A stretch of 64,000 nt of DNA from Synechococcus sp. PCC 7336 (GTDB taxonomy: Bacteria; Cyanobacteriota; Cyanobacteriia; Thermostichales; PCC-7336), in assembly GCF_000332275.1 (NCBI RefSeq), contig NZ_CM001776.1, forward strand, positions 1,091,902 to 1,155,901, written 5' to 3'. Positions 37,416-46,266 of the stretch are shown one piece after another. How positions within the stretch are numbered: the stretch's first letter is position 1; the number at the start of each line of letters is the position of its first letter. The notes under the pieces were generated by a model. That model ran no database searches and had not been told where the DNA came from. It saw only the letters and a program-made list of their open reading frames with translations. The position numbers were made by a program, and so were the translations under genes.

Positions 37416-38511
37416 CGTGATGAACTACCGGATAACCTGCAAAGTCGAGCCAGCCGATTGAGCGGCGGCAGCCTTCCTCAAAACTGACCGTTGGCTCGTA
37501 TCCCATCAGGCGGCGGGCCTTATCCCAAGGGAGGGAGTATTGGCATTGCTGCAAACAGGCAATTTCTGCCGGTACCTGCGGGGAGGCAGGGGCGGGCATG
37601 CGCCAGCCGGAGGGGCGGGGGCGCTGCTGCCAGCCAGCGATCGCCCCCTTGACAAGCTGTTTGAGTCGGCTGGGGAACAGGGGTAACAGTGCCTGAGTGG
37701 CGGGAGCGGCACGCAGGCTGCCGAGACGATCGCGCCAACTTTTGTGGAAGGCGGCTGGGGCCTCCGGGCGAAGCAGGCTGTCGAGCTCGACTCCAAAAGC
37801 ACGGGCGAAGGGAGCGTAAAACTCGGCCCAAGTGACCCGCTCGCGATCGCCCACTAAAAACACCTCTCCATCGATGCCTGCGACAGTGGCGGCCAACTCC
37901 ACCGCCTGCAGGAGGTTATCGACATAAATACTATTGCAGATGCCCGTTCCCCCATTGACCAGATAGGCACTGCCCTCCAGCAATTGCTTCGCCAACTCCA
38001 AGACCCAGCGCGATCGCGGCCCGAAAACAATACTGGGACGCAGGATAACCAGCTCGACTGCGCCATTGCGGCGCAACTGCTGTAGCTTGCGCTCGGCCCT
38101 GACTTTGGCGTTGTTGTAAGCGAAATATTGGCGATCGCTCAGAGGGGACGTTTCATCTGTGCCCGCTGCCGGATTTTGCCCGTGGACCGAGGCCGAACTC
38201 AAAAATACCAACCGCCGCACCCCCGCCGCCTGTGCCGCCCGATAGGCCACCGCCGCCGTGTCGACAACTAACTGCGGATTCCCCACCACTGAATGCAACA
38301 ACATGTCGCATCCTCGCAATGCCTCCGTCAGCGCTGCCTCATCGCCAGCATCGGCAATCCGACAATCCAATGGAAATCGCGCGACGCGGGCGAGGCTGGC
38401 ATAGGAGCGCACAATCGGTCGCACCGTCGCCCTGCCCCCCAAACCAAACCATTCCACTGCACGGCTGCCCACAAAGCCGCTGGCTCCCACAATCGCCAAT
38501 TCCATCCCCAT
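37408..38511 (-). CDS. NAD(P)-dependent sugar epimerase/dehydratase
   Basis: From ATG 38511 (MGMELAIVGASGFVGSRAVE) the protein has 367 residues. The upstream open frame to 38958 is not coding, because it lies over the Gfo/Idh gene. The extended SDR pattern is present: GASGFVG cofactor loop, LVFLSSASVHGQNP, and YFAYNNAKVRAERKL with an atypical YxxxK position, YNNAK. It overlaps the preceding gene as TAATG. It probably makes a nucleotide-sugar precursor for the surface glycan. Confidence 0.82.
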   Translation of the reverse strand: MGMELAIVGASGFVGSRAVEWFGLGGRATVRPIVRSYASLARVARFPLDCRIADAGDEAALTEALRGCDMLLHSVVGNPQLVVDTAAVAYRAAQAAGVRRLVFLSSASVHGQNPAAGTDETSPLSDRQYFAYNNAKVRAERKLQQLRRNGAVELVILRPSIVFGPRSRWVLELAKQLLEGSAYLVNGGTGICNSIYVDNLLQAVELAATVAGIDGEVFLVGDRERVTWAEFYAPFARAFGVELDSLLRPEAPAAFHKSWRDRLGSLRAAPATQALLPLFPSRLKQLVKGAIAGWQQRPRPSGWRMPAPASPQVPAEIACLQQCQYSLPWDKARRLMGYEPTVSFEEGCRRSIGWLDFAGYPVVHHDD

Positions 38512-39602
38512 TATCGATCGGCCCCCGCCAGTCCTCGCTCTGCCTGCAACTCTGCCGCCCGCTGCCACTCTACCTCTGAGAGCCAGGGCATCTCCACCAG
38601 TTGTCGTTGGGCGTAACACTGCCCCAGTAATCTCAGGCTGCGGATGCCTTCGCGAGCCGGAACCTCTAAGTCGGCCTCCCCCCTGACAGCAGCACAGACA
38701 TTCAATAGCTGATCGATAAAACATTGAGCGTAGGTATGGGCAGCGTCTCCCAGAGCGGGCTGATTGCCCTGCCTCCGTTCCTCGCGCAACTGCATCTCGA
38801 ACCCCAACGGCACATCTTGCAGCCCCATTTGCAAGCCACCGGCATCTCCCACCCTCCAGCTCAGCCAGCCCCGCTCGAACTGAATCAGATAACGATTGGG
38901 TAGCGGGCTGTCCCAACTCATGCGCACTTGGCCCAAAAACCCGGCTGGAAATTCGCACTGCAGGTGGCTATTGATCTCGACGCCGCCCATGCCATCGTCG
39001 CGATAGTTGGTGCTGCAGGGATCGCCAAACCACCACAGCATCAAGTCGAGTAGGTGAACCCCCAGGTCAAACAGAACTCCGCCGGGGGCTTGGGGGCTAA
39101 AAAAGGCGGCCGAACGGGTGGGCCAATTAAATTTTCCGCCCTCGCTAAATTGAAAGCTGGTGACGCTTCCTAGAGACCCAGTGGCGATCGCCGCTTTAAT
39201 CGCTCGTGCCGCCGGAAAAAAGCGGCGAAACAGGCCGATGGCAAGCGGTTTTTGACTGCGCTCTGCCGCTGCCAGCATCTGCTGGGCCTCGGCCACCGTA
39301 GCGGCCATCGGTTTCTCGCACAAGACCGCCACGCCAGCGTCGAGCAACTGCACCGACTGCTGGGCGTGAAAGCGCACGGGAGAGGCCACGATCGCCAGAT
39401 CGATCTCGGGCACCATGTCCTCGACCGTTGCCGCCCGTTTGGCCTGGGGAAACGCCTGCCGCACCGTCTCGAAGCGAGCTGTATCGGGATCGAAGAGGGA
39501 AACCACCTGCACCTGCCCCAATCGCTCTAGCTCCTGTAGCGCAGGCGAATAATACAGCTCCGATACTGCACCGCAACCGATCGCCCCCACTCTAATCACC
39601 AT
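38511..39602 (-). CDS. Gfo/Idh/MocA family oxidoreductase
   Basis: A 363-residue protein with the N-terminal Rossmann fold (VIRVGAIGCGAVSELYYSPA), the conserved CEKPMAATVAEAQQML block (about residue 95) and the substrate-domain segment GGVLFDLGVHLLDLMLWWFG. It would oxidise or reduce a sugar or nucleotide sugar with NAD(P). Translationally coupled to the epimerase, it fits a pathway for an unusual sugar in the exported polysaccharide. Confidence 0.88.
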   Translation of the reverse strand: MVIRVGAIGCGAVSELYYSPALQELERLGQVQVVSLFDPDTARFETVRQAFPQAKRAATVEDMVPEIDLAIVASPVRFHAQQSVQLLDAGVAVLCEKPMAATVAEAQQMLAAAERSQKPLAIGLFRRFFPAARAIKAAIATGSLGSVTSFQFSEGGKFNWPTRSAAFFSPQAPGGVLFDLGVHLLDLMLWWFGDPCSTNYRDDGMGGVEINSHLQCEFPAGFLGQVRMSWDSPLPNRYLIQFERGWLSWRVGDAGGLQMGLQDVPLGFEMQLREERRQGNQPALGDAAHTYAQCFIDQLLNVCAAVRGEADLEVPAREGIRSLRLLGQCYAQRQLVEMPWLSEVEWQRAAELQAERGLAGADR

Positions 39603-39635
39603 GAGTTTCCCCCAAGCTCTCGTGCCGTTCCATCA

Positions 39636-40523
39636 CTACTCGTACCCCAAGCGAGTCAGAGAAGCACCAATCAGCTCCGAGCACAACTGTATATTGTCCG
39701 AACTGAAATGGTTGCGCCAATCTCCCACAATGCCTTTGCGCACAAATGCAGTTCGATCGACTTCCCCCCGCTGGCGTCCTCCAGACATTCTTTCAAACGT
39801 ATTCGCTGCGATCGCGTTGTCGATTAAGCGCTGGGACGCGGGCACTTTGAGGAACTGGAAAATACCAGCGAGCATCATCTCTCCATTCGCGTGCAGATCC
39901 TCATATCGAACGATTGTGCATTGCTCGGGCTGTTTCCGCGCAAAGTCTAGATATTGAGCTTCATCTGCAAATTGTTGAAATCTAGACAGGCGATCTCGCA
40001 GAAATAGGCTGTCGATAGACTGCAAGTTGCCATCCGAGAAAATGCCTTGCCAGCGCTTAGATTGACGATAGCAATGAAACGCCAGCGAAACAGCTACATC
40101 TCTCGGATCTCTGAGCATAACCAATACCTTGGCCTGAGGAAGGTCGCGGAAGATTAAATCTAAATCTAGATTGGGGGTTTTATCACCCAGATAGACTGCA
40201 GAGAATTTCGGGCAGTTTGCAATTAAATTTGAGAGGAGCCCCTGCTTGATCAGAGACCGCATACGCTTTGTGAAGAATGAGTTGTCCTCACCCCGATCGT
40301 CAGTGTATTCAATCAGCCAATTGCGATTGTAGGCATAGTTTTCCTCTAAGTCACAAAATAGCTGGGGATGAGCATTGAGTAACCTCGCCATCCAAGTTGT
40401 GCCAGATTTGGGACGTCCGGTCACAAAAAAGATTTTACTGCCATTCTGCAGTGCAGGATCGGCAGGATTAAATCGCAAGTGCATTAAGCTCTGGCGAATT
40501 TTTCTACTAATATTTTTGAGCAT
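39636..40523 (-). CDS. Sulfotransferase family protein
   Basis: A 295-residue protein. The 5'-phosphosulfate loop of PAPS-dependent enzymes is clear: IFFVTGRPKSGTTWMARLLN (about residue 30). The 3'-phosphate region is KVLVMLRDPRDVAVSLAFHC (about 133). The C-terminal segment FVRKGIVGDWRNHFS matches the family RKGxxGDWKN motif. It likely sulfates a glycan of the surrounding cluster, consistent with sulfated extracellular polysaccharides of cyanobacteria. Confidence 0.88.
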   Translation of the reverse strand: MLKNISRKIRQSLMHLRFNPADPALQNGSKIFFVTGRPKSGTTWMARLLNAHPQLFCDLEENYAYNRNWLIEYTDDRGEDNSFFTKRMRSLIKQGLLSNLIANCPKFSAVYLGDKTPNLDLDLIFRDLPQAKVLVMLRDPRDVAVSLAFHCYRQSKRWQGIFSDGNLQSIDSLFLRDRLSRFQQFADEAQYLDFARKQPEQCTIVRYEDLHANGEMMLAGIFQFLKVPASQRLIDNAIAANTFERMSGGRQRGEVDRTAFVRKGIVGDWRNHFSSDNIQLCSELIGASLTRLGYE

Positions 40524-40567
40524 GATAGGCAGTTCTAAACTGAGATAAAAAATTTGGGATTGACTCT

Positions 40568-41629
40568 CTATTGAGGCCGGTTTAGCTTGAGCGATCGCCG
40601 AATTCGACCTTTGATTCGTGCTGAAACTACATCGATCAAGGGGGTGGTTTGCAACTGTTTCAGCTTGCGTTCTGCTGTTCGCAATTGGCTGGCGGTTGCT
40701 TGCAATTGCTCCACCAGATTGTCTGCGGCTGCCGAGTTGACCTCCAAGCTGTAGCGCTCGGGGTTAGTTTCAATGTTGCCCGCCATCTGCTCGGAAATGA
40801 CGACAATTTCGTAGATTTCGGGAAATGGGATTTGGATGCGAGCTACGATTTCCCAAGTGGCTCGATCGACAATGGCGACATGGGATATATCACTATTATC
40901 GGCATGACGGTTGGCGCTCTCGCCGATGTAGAAAAACTGCTCGTCCCAGGCCATGCCCCGCGTAAAGCCGTTCAGTTGAAGTTCTGAACGCTCTCCGGTA
41001 GCTGTTTTTCGCACAACACTGTATTTGAGGGAATCGCAAACGTAGAGATCTCCATCGATCGCCTTGGGATGGTGGGGACCCGTCAGCCCTTCAATTTCCT
41101 TTTTTCCACTGTGCCAATTCAAGACAAAGCCCTGCTCCGCAAAGCCTCGTTCTTTCCATTCATTGTGGCTAGAAAATTCCCCAAAGGCAGAGACGTAGAG
41201 GTTGTCGCCCCCCCAGCACAGACTGTTGAGATGCCAAGCATCCCCTTTGCCATCCGCTTGCCAGACATCGGTGCAGTGGCCCAGATGGTCGTACCAATAA
41301 AGGGAATTCGTGCCGGTGGAAACGCAGATAATGCGATCGCCATCGACATAAATATCGTGAATATCGCGTACATCGGGGCGATCGGGCAGTCGCAAGCTGT
41401 AACAGGTACCGCGCAGGTCGTATCCTACCACCAGACGCGGGGCGCGAATCGCTCGATAGACGGTATTGTTGAATTTTGTCAGCCCCGTACAGTCGAGGCG
41501 ATCGATCTCGGTCGTGCGGCCATTCCTACAGCACACCAACCCTCCCGTCCCCGACCCCGAATCTAAATAGATTCCCGGACAGGAGACCAAAAAAGCGGAA
41601 TAGCGATCCGTCGACTTTGTCCCTTCCAA
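40568..41629 (-). CDS. DUF4915-like beta-propeller protein
   Basis: A 353-residue protein. Its repeating strands suggest a beta-propeller: KFNNTVYRAIRAPRLVVGYD, LRLPDRPDVRDIHDIYVDGDRIICVSTG, DAWHLNSLCWGGDNLYVSAF and GFTRGMAWDEQFFYIGESANR. The C-terminal 60 residues are coiled-coil-like and basic. The DUF4915 family is often found in glycan clusters with sulfo- and glycosyltransferases. No reaction is known. It lies between the sulfotransferase and the ABC exporter genes. Confidence 0.65.
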   Translation of the reverse strand: MEGTKSTDRYSAFLVSCPGIYLDSGSGTGGLVCCRNGRTTEIDRLDCTGLTKFNNTVYRAIRAPRLVVGYDLRGTCYSLRLPDRPDVRDIHDIYVDGDRIICVSTGTNSLYWYDHLGHCTDVWQADGKGDAWHLNSLCWGGDNLYVSAFGEFSSHNEWKERGFAEQGFVLNWHSGKKEIEGLTGPHHPKAIDGDLYVCDSLKYSVVRKTATGERSELQLNGFTRGMAWDEQFFYIGESANRHADNSDISHVAIVDRATWEIVARIQIPFPEIYEIVVISEQMAGNIETNPERYSLEVNSAAADNLVEQLQATASQLRTAERKLKQLQTTPLIDVVSARIKGRIRRSLKLNRPQ

Positions 41630-41682
41630 TCTGACTCACCTCCAATCTGACTGTAGCGATCGCGTCCCGGCCTCCACTATCT

Positions 41683-42975
41683 CTACCATTCCGATAGTGC
41701 AGCCACTGACTGCGGCACCCATTCCAGTACTGGCAGCACCATCCCTTTGCGACCGGGGTTGAAATTGTAGCCATTGGGAGAAACTTGAAACTGCAGCAAA
41801 TCCTCCATGTAGTGAATCGCTTGCCGAATCTGTTGGGGGTTCGACATTTGGAAAGCCCCGATCGTCAGGGAATAACTGCCGGGACGCAAGAATTGTGGGG
41901 GTAGGGTACAGCGGATGCAATAGTCTCGACCCACCTGCGAGCCTTTGGATGCGAGGCTGTCGGTATCCCAAGAGGTGAATAGGATATGGCCCGAGCTATC
42001 GCTCACCCGCACCATCAAAACCCAGGGGGAGGGATCGGCTCGAACGGTATAGGCGATCTCCACTTGAGCGGGGCGATCGAAGTCGACAACACCAGCCTGC
42101 TGCCCTCGATCGTCCAGCACGCGCACCTTTTGAAGCATAATGTCTCGGGGGGAAGCATCGTCAAGGGCAACCCATTCCGAAACGTTCTCTCTGCCCGCCG
42201 TTTGATAGCGCTGGATCGTTTCGCGTACTTCCCCGTGAAAATTCACGCGACCGCCTTCGAGTAGGATGGCACGCTGACACAGTCGATTGACTGCAGACAT
42301 ATCGTGACTGACAAAAATGACGGTTCTGCCCTCTTGTCCCACCTGTTCCATTCGACCCAAGCACTTTTGCTGAAATTGGCCATCCCCTACTGCTAAGACT
42401 TCGTCCACGATCAGAACTTCCGGCTCTAGGTGGGCGGCAACAGCAAAGGCCAAGCGGACGTACATGCCAGAGGAGTAACGTTTGACAGGGGTATTGAGGA
42501 ATCGCTCCACTTCTGCAAAGGCAACAATTTCATCAAATTTGCGCCGGATATCCCCCCGATCCATGCCCAAGATGGAGCCGTTGAGATAGATGTTCTCGCG
42601 TCCCGTTAATTCTGGATGAAAGCCGGTGCCCACTTCTAGCAAGCTAGCCACTCGTCCTCTCAAGGTAATGCGACCTTTGGTGGGTTCGGTAATGCGGCTG
42701 AGAATTTTGAGCAGCGTGGACTTGCCCGCGCCGTTGCGACCGATAATGCCCAGGCGATCGCCTGGAGAAACCGTAAAGTTGACATCATCGAGCGCCCAAA
42801 ATTCCTCTCGGTTGGAGTGTTCCTCCTTCCGTTGAAAGATATGCTCCAACTGTTGCGGTAGTGCGCGAGCGCGATCGAAGATTGTTTCGGCGAGGGTCCG
42901 ACTTTTCTGCTGCCGGTTGCGGGCAATGAGATATCTTTTGGCTAATTGTTCGACGCGAATGATGGGCTCGCTCAT
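41683..42975 (-). CDS. wzt: Polysaccharide ABC exporter ATP-binding protein with C-terminal glycan-recognition domain
   Basis: A 430-residue protein. The nucleotide-binding domain (about 1-250) has Walker [18 protein letters not shown], the signature [15 protein letters not shown], Walker [14 protein letters not shown] and a switch histidine in [10 protein letters not shown]. The C-terminal 160 residues form the beta-sandwich typical of Wzt proteins that recognise the terminal modification of the glycan. It pairs with the permease gene 84 bp upstream. Confidence 0.92.
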   Translation of the reverse strand: MSEPIIRVEQLAKRYLIARNRQQKSRTLAETIFDRARALPQQLEHIFQRKEEHSNREEFWALDDVNFTVSPGDRLGIIGRNGAGKSTLLKILSRITEPTKGRITLRGRVASLLEVGTGFHPELTGRENIYLNGSILGMDRGDIRRKFDEIVAFAEVERFLNTPVKRYSSGMYVRLAFAVAAHLEPEVLIVDEVLAVGDGQFQQKCLGRMEQVGQEGRTVIFVSHDMSAVNRLCQRAILLEGGRVNFHGEVRETIQRYQTAGRENVSEWVALDDASPRDIMLQKVRVLDDRGQQAGVVDFDRPAQVEIAYTVRADPSPWVLMVRVSDSSGHILFTSWDTDSLASKGSQVGRDYCIRCTLPPQFLRPGSYSLTIGAFQMSNPQQIRQAIHYMEDLLQFQVSPNGYNFNPGRKGMVLPVLEWVPQSVAALSEW

Positions 42976-43059
42976 GGTGGGATCTCAAAAGAGGTTGGCA
43001 GCAGTAGAGGCAGAACAACGGCGCTTGCATTGAGTGGGGCTAGCGGTATTCGCCAGCAG

Positions 43060-43884
43060 CTAAATCACATCGGCAAATGTACGTTCCATCCGGCGAAAAA
43101 ACCAGATCCCGCTAAAGAAGAGCAGCAAGACGAGGAGTGCTGAGAGAATCACTCCCGGCCAGTAGAGCTGGATGTCATCTCGCAAGATAGCCCAGCGAAA
43201 GCCATCGATCGCCCCTACCATAGGATTGAGGGAATAGGCGAAACGAAGGTTCTCGGGAATTTCGGTACTACTGAAGCCGACGGGGGAAATGTAGGTGCCC
43301 AACTGCGTGATAAAGGGGACGATATAGCGAAAATCGCGATACTCGACGTTGAGGGTTGCCATCCACAGACCGAGGCCGAGGGCGGCCAGGATAGCGAGCA
43401 ACAGGAACAGGGGGAGAGTCACAATGCGCCAGGTGGGAAAGTAGTCGAACCAGAGCATCAGGGCAATCAAAATGCTAGCGGAGACGGACAAGTCCACCAA
43501 GTTGACAATCATCGTGCTGACCGGAACGATCAAGCGAGGAAAATAAATCTTAGAAACCAAATTTCGATTGGCGACGAGGCTGCTGCTACAGCTTGTAAGG
43601 GTGGTGGCAAAAAAATTCCAGGGAAGGAGAGCTGACATCACCAAGACAAGATAGGGGGCCTCTCCTGGAGAATCGAGTTTGGCCACATATCTAAAGATGA
43701 AGGTGAGTACGAGCATTTGCAGCAACGGCCGGATCAGTCCCCAGGCGATGCCGATGTAGGTTTGCTTGTACCGGACGAGAATGTCTCGCCAGGACAGAAA
43801 GTAAAACAGCTCTCGGTATCCCCAAAGATCCTGCCAATATTGCCGTTCGGCACGTCCGGCCTCGATAACGATTTCTTTTGACAT
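43060..43884 (-). CDS. wzm: Polysaccharide ABC exporter permease
   Basis: From ATG 43884 (MSKEIVIEAGRAERQYWQDL) the product has 274 residues with six helices. Landmarks are the amphipathic N-terminus WGYRELFYFLSWRDILVRYKQT and IGIAWGLIRPLLQMLVLTFI. The longer open frame to 44208 has no family resemblance. It is the first gene of the leftward glycan cluster and forms the membrane channel for Wzt. Confidence 0.92.
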   Translation of the reverse strand: MSKEIVIEAGRAERQYWQDLWGYRELFYFLSWRDILVRYKQTYIGIAWGLIRPLLQMLVLTFIFRYVAKLDSPGEAPYLVLVMSALLPWNFFATTLTSCSSSLVANRNLVSKIYFPRLIVPVSTMIVNLVDLSVSASILIALMLWFDYFPTWRIVTLPLFLLLAILAALGLGLWMATLNVEYRDFRYIVPFITQLGTYISPVGFSSTEIPENLRFAYSLNPMVGAIDGFRWAILRDDIQLYWPGVILSALLVLLLFFSGIWFFRRMERTFADVI

Positions 43885-44360
43885 ACCCAATGTAAGAAAT
43901 ACATCTGTATTATTCCCTAACTTGGCATGAATTATTTGCAGGCCGTATCGGCAATGCTGCCGTCCGTTAGGGTTTTGACTATTTTGACACTCTATCGAAA
44001 CTATAGCTGTCTTCGGTTCGCCAGAGCTCCGTGGAGAGAGGGGGAGGGGGAATTGGGGGAGGAGCAGACTATGTTCGAAGATACCCGTACGAGTATTAGA
44101 CGTACGAGTATTAGAACAGAGTCGAGAGCGGGCAGTTGTGTTACGCGAACCTATGGATCGGGCTTGGTGGAAGCCATTTGCGGCGATCGCCACCATGTCC
44201 CTCGACAATCTCCGCCTGACAAACTCCGATTCAGGCTTTACGCATGCGAAGCATGCATACCAACCAGTCTGTATAAATCACTTTCTCGCTCGGGATGTGC
44301 CCGAATAATTTCAGGAGGGTGTAGGTAGTCATTCACCTCCCCCCCCCCTTAAAAGAGTGG
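43885..44360. other. Intergenic region at the border of the accessory mosaic
   Basis: No gene. A 15-bp direct repeat (CGTACGAGTATTAGA, near 44086 and 44102) and a poly-C tract near 44338-44348 are the only structures seen. The promoter of the glycan cluster should lie near 43885-43960. Confidence 0.4.
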
Positions 44361-44690
44361 CTAGCTAGCCAGTGGCAGAGAATCAGGAAAGGGTGGTGCA
44401 TGCAAGCCCTTTCGCCTGTCAGCAATCATCTGAGCCAGATAGGTCCAAGGGTTGATACCTCTGAGCCGACAAGTCTCCATCACACTGATTAGGGCTGCAT
44501 ATGCCTGAGACTCCCTTCGGCAGAGCGAGTTCCATAGCCAATGCGTCGGGCAATGACGGCATGACGTAAAGCCCGCTCAGCTTGATTATTGGTTGCGGGT
44601 AAGTGTGGGTTGCAGACAAAAGCTACGACCGCATCCCAATCATTGAGGATCTCCTTAGCTAAGGACTTGAGCTTGGGATGCTTGCATATT
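44361..44690 (-). pseudogene. IS66-family transposase C-terminal relic
   Basis: Read leftward, the sequence encodes KEILNDWDAVVAFVCNPHLP, NNQAERALRHAVIARRIGYG and TRSAEGS. One frame step later it continues QAYAALISVMETCRLRGINP and ends HAPPFPDSLPLAS followed by a stop at 44361-44363. NNxAERALR is the catalytic glutamate block of IS66. Only the last 100 or so residues remain, and they are frameshifted. The right side is cut by the MITE-like element. Confidence 0.85.
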
Positions 44691-44990
44691 CACCCAACTT
44701 CGGGCTCTTGTCCGCTTTTGATGCTGCTGGCGAAATTCATATTCCGAAACATTGGCCATTTGTCTAGATGCCTGTGGCCCCCTTCCCCTAACCCCTACCC
44801 CCAACTTTGGGGGCAGGGGAACAAGGCCCCGTAAGGATTTTCGGCTGTTTCTCCCCTCTCCCAAGTTTGGGAGAGGGGCCGGGGGTGAGGGCCATGCAGA
44901 GGACTTGCACCATGCCAATATTTCTAAATGTTAAATTGGCCAGCAGTATCAAAAGCGGACAAGAGCCCGAAGTTGACGTGATTTTACACA
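44688..44990. mobile_element. MITE-like non-autonomous element with ISL3-type ends
   Basis: Left (from about 44688) and right (to about 44990) ends are inverted copies of about 37 bases or more, containing ACTTCGGGCTCTTGTCCGC. The same sequence, with one base changed, forms the ends of the ISL3 element at 46856-48701. The interior has no transposase, only two GC-rich hairpins (CCCCCAACTTTGGGGG and CTCCCAAGTTTGGGAG). It is therefore probably mobilised by the ISL3 transposase. It lies between the IS66 relic and the group II intron fragment. Confidence 0.65.
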
Positions 44991-45468
44991 CCTCCCGCAG
45001 TTGGGGGGTCTCAATGGAAGAACGCCTGACTCGGTTAAACCAGTACTTGCGAGGATGGATGGGCTACTTTGGCATCTCGCAATACTACCAACCGATTCCA
45101 GAGTTAGACGGATGGTTGAGGAGGCGGGTTCGGATGTGCTACTGGAAACAGTGGCGACGAGCGCGCACTCGCATTCGTAATCTTCTGGAGTTGGGTACGT
45201 ATCAGCGTCAGGCAATTTTGACCGGCCTTAGCCGTAAAGGTTATTGGCGCTTGTCAAGAACGCTGGCGACGCACAGTGGGATGACTAATGAGTGGCTAAA
45301 AGAGCAGGGATTGCTATCAATTCGCGACCTTTGGATGAAAGCCCAAGGGTATGCGAAATAGCCTCAATTCATGTTTGCTCCGCGATATTGAACCGCCCTG
45401 TGCGGACCCGCTTGCAGGGTGGTGTGGGAGGGGGGAGTTAAACACTTCTCCCTATCCCGATTAGGTTT
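44976..45468 (+). mobile_element. 3' end of a group II intron
   Basis: The segment contains the last part of the intron-encoded reverse transcriptase (44996-45361). It is followed by a short structured tail with the typical GAACCGCC-TGTGCGGACCCGC hairpin (about 45390-45412) and the stretch up to CCCGAT at about 45468. The 5' half of the intron, including the catalytic RT core and domain I, is missing, cut at the MITE boundary. Confidence 0.7.
44996..45361 (+). pseudogene. Group II intron maturase, C-terminal fragment
   Basis: About 120 residues in the frame open from 44807. From RSWGVSMEERLTRLNQYLRG through WMGYFGISQYYQPIPELDGW and RRRVRMCYWKQWRRARTRIR this is the thumb/X (maturase) domain of intron-encoded proteins. 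The ending has no HNH endonuclease motif, which suits group IIC-like introns. The seven RT blocks are absent. The upstream part of the open frame reads the MITE and is not coding. Confidence 0.8.
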
Positions 45469-45556
45469 GATGGCTCACTCGCAATAGCTAAACCAATTAT
45501 GGCGATCGCAGGTTAGCACCTCCCAATTTTACCAGGAGAACTTAAGGACAGCAGCA

Positions 45557-45655
45557 ACCTAACACCAAGTTCAGTGGCAGCGCCGTTCTGGCGCGCCAAT
45601 TGCGCCAGCAGTTGGCGTGACAGGTTCCGCTGTCCACTTCAACTTCATGTTATGC
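45557..45655 (-). repeat. attC-like integron recombination site (left)
   Basis: On the minus strand it runs from GCATAAC (45655-45649) to GTTAGGT (45563-45557), the RYYYAAC/GTTRRRY boundaries of attC. The inner arms pair imperfectly (TAACATGAAGTTGAAGTGG with CCACTGAACTTGGTGTTA) with unpaired bases, and a central palindrome GGCGCGCC is present. The DUF1993 stop codon TAA lies within the first core site, as in real cassettes. Confidence 0.7.
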
Positions 45656-46153
45656 GTCGGACCGCTCTTTGACTCGCCCGAGGAGATGAGCCATGTAGTT
45701 TGCTTTGCCAATCTCCAGGCCGTTAGCTCTGAGAATGTCGTACGTCGTCACCAGATGAAAGTAGAAGTTCGGAACGAGAAAGTCGCGAACATACTTGTCT
45801 CCAGAGAGTTCTGCGTATCGCTGAGGCCCGAAGTCTAACCTCTTACCTTCCGGTAACGTCGTGCTTTGAACGTCGACTAATGTCAAGGCGGATCGAGTAG
45901 CTGAGATCAATTCCTTTGCCTGAGCGGCGGTCTTCACGTCCGGATCGAGATTAACGACCTCTTCTCCACGAACCCACTGGGCAAAGTTGTGCGGCTGATT
46001 GCATGTGAACGCGACTTGCGTACCCAAAGGAAGCATATCTTCGACGAGCCGAAACGCTAGGAAATTATCGTTCGCAAAGTATAGCGAAGCCCGATCAATC
46101 AGCTGGGCGAGAGTGTTGAGCCTTGAGTCGAACAGTTCACATATCTCGTTCAT
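45650..46153 (-). CDS. DUF1993 protein carried as an integron-like gene cassette
   Basis: A 167-residue protein, complete, starting MNEICELFDSRLNTLAQLID. Family features are FNxxxFLAFRLVEDMLPLGTQ in altered form (NDNFLAFRLVEDMLPLGTQV), FTCNQPHNFAQW, and the C-terminal FYFHLVTTYDILRANGLEIG typical of DUF1993. The family adopts a DinB-like four-helix bundle with unknown function. The gene starts about 28 bp after one attC core and ends inside the next, so it is a complete cassette of about 620 bp. Confidence 0.85.
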   Translation of the reverse strand: MNEICELFDSRLNTLAQLIDRASLYFANDNFLAFRLVEDMLPLGTQVAFTCNQPHNFAQWVRGEEVVNLDPDVKTAAQAKELISATRSALTLVDVQSTTLPEGKRLDFGPQRYAELSGDKYVRDFLVPNFYFHLVTTYDILRANGLEIGKANYMAHLLGRVKERSDA

Positions 46154-46180
46154 AGGATCCTCGCTCGGTCGTTTGTGGGC

Positions 46181-46266
46181 GCATAACGACCAAGATAAGC
46201 GGCGGTAGATAACTTTAGCTGCCCCATCGAGATCTCTTACCCGTCCGCTTCATCGACTTGTTATAC
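46181..46266 (-). repeat. attC-like integron recombination site (right)
   Basis: On the minus strand it runs from GTATAAC (46266-46260) to GTTATGC (46187-46181). The arms AACAAGTCGATGAAGCGG and CCGCTTATCTTGGTCGTT are imperfect complements with extrahelical bases. The 3' end of the upstream FAD gene enters the site, and the next cassette gene begins shortly after it. Confidence 0.7.

Noticed and set aside
38512..38958. N-terminal extension of the epimerase frame
   Set aside because: It lies entirely over the Gfo/Idh gene, has low-complexity Arg/Gly composition and precedes a clear family start with a TAATG coupling.
43885..44208. N-terminal extension of the Wzm permease frame
   Set aside because: The sequence before MSKEIVIEAG is unlike any permease and covers the likely promoter.
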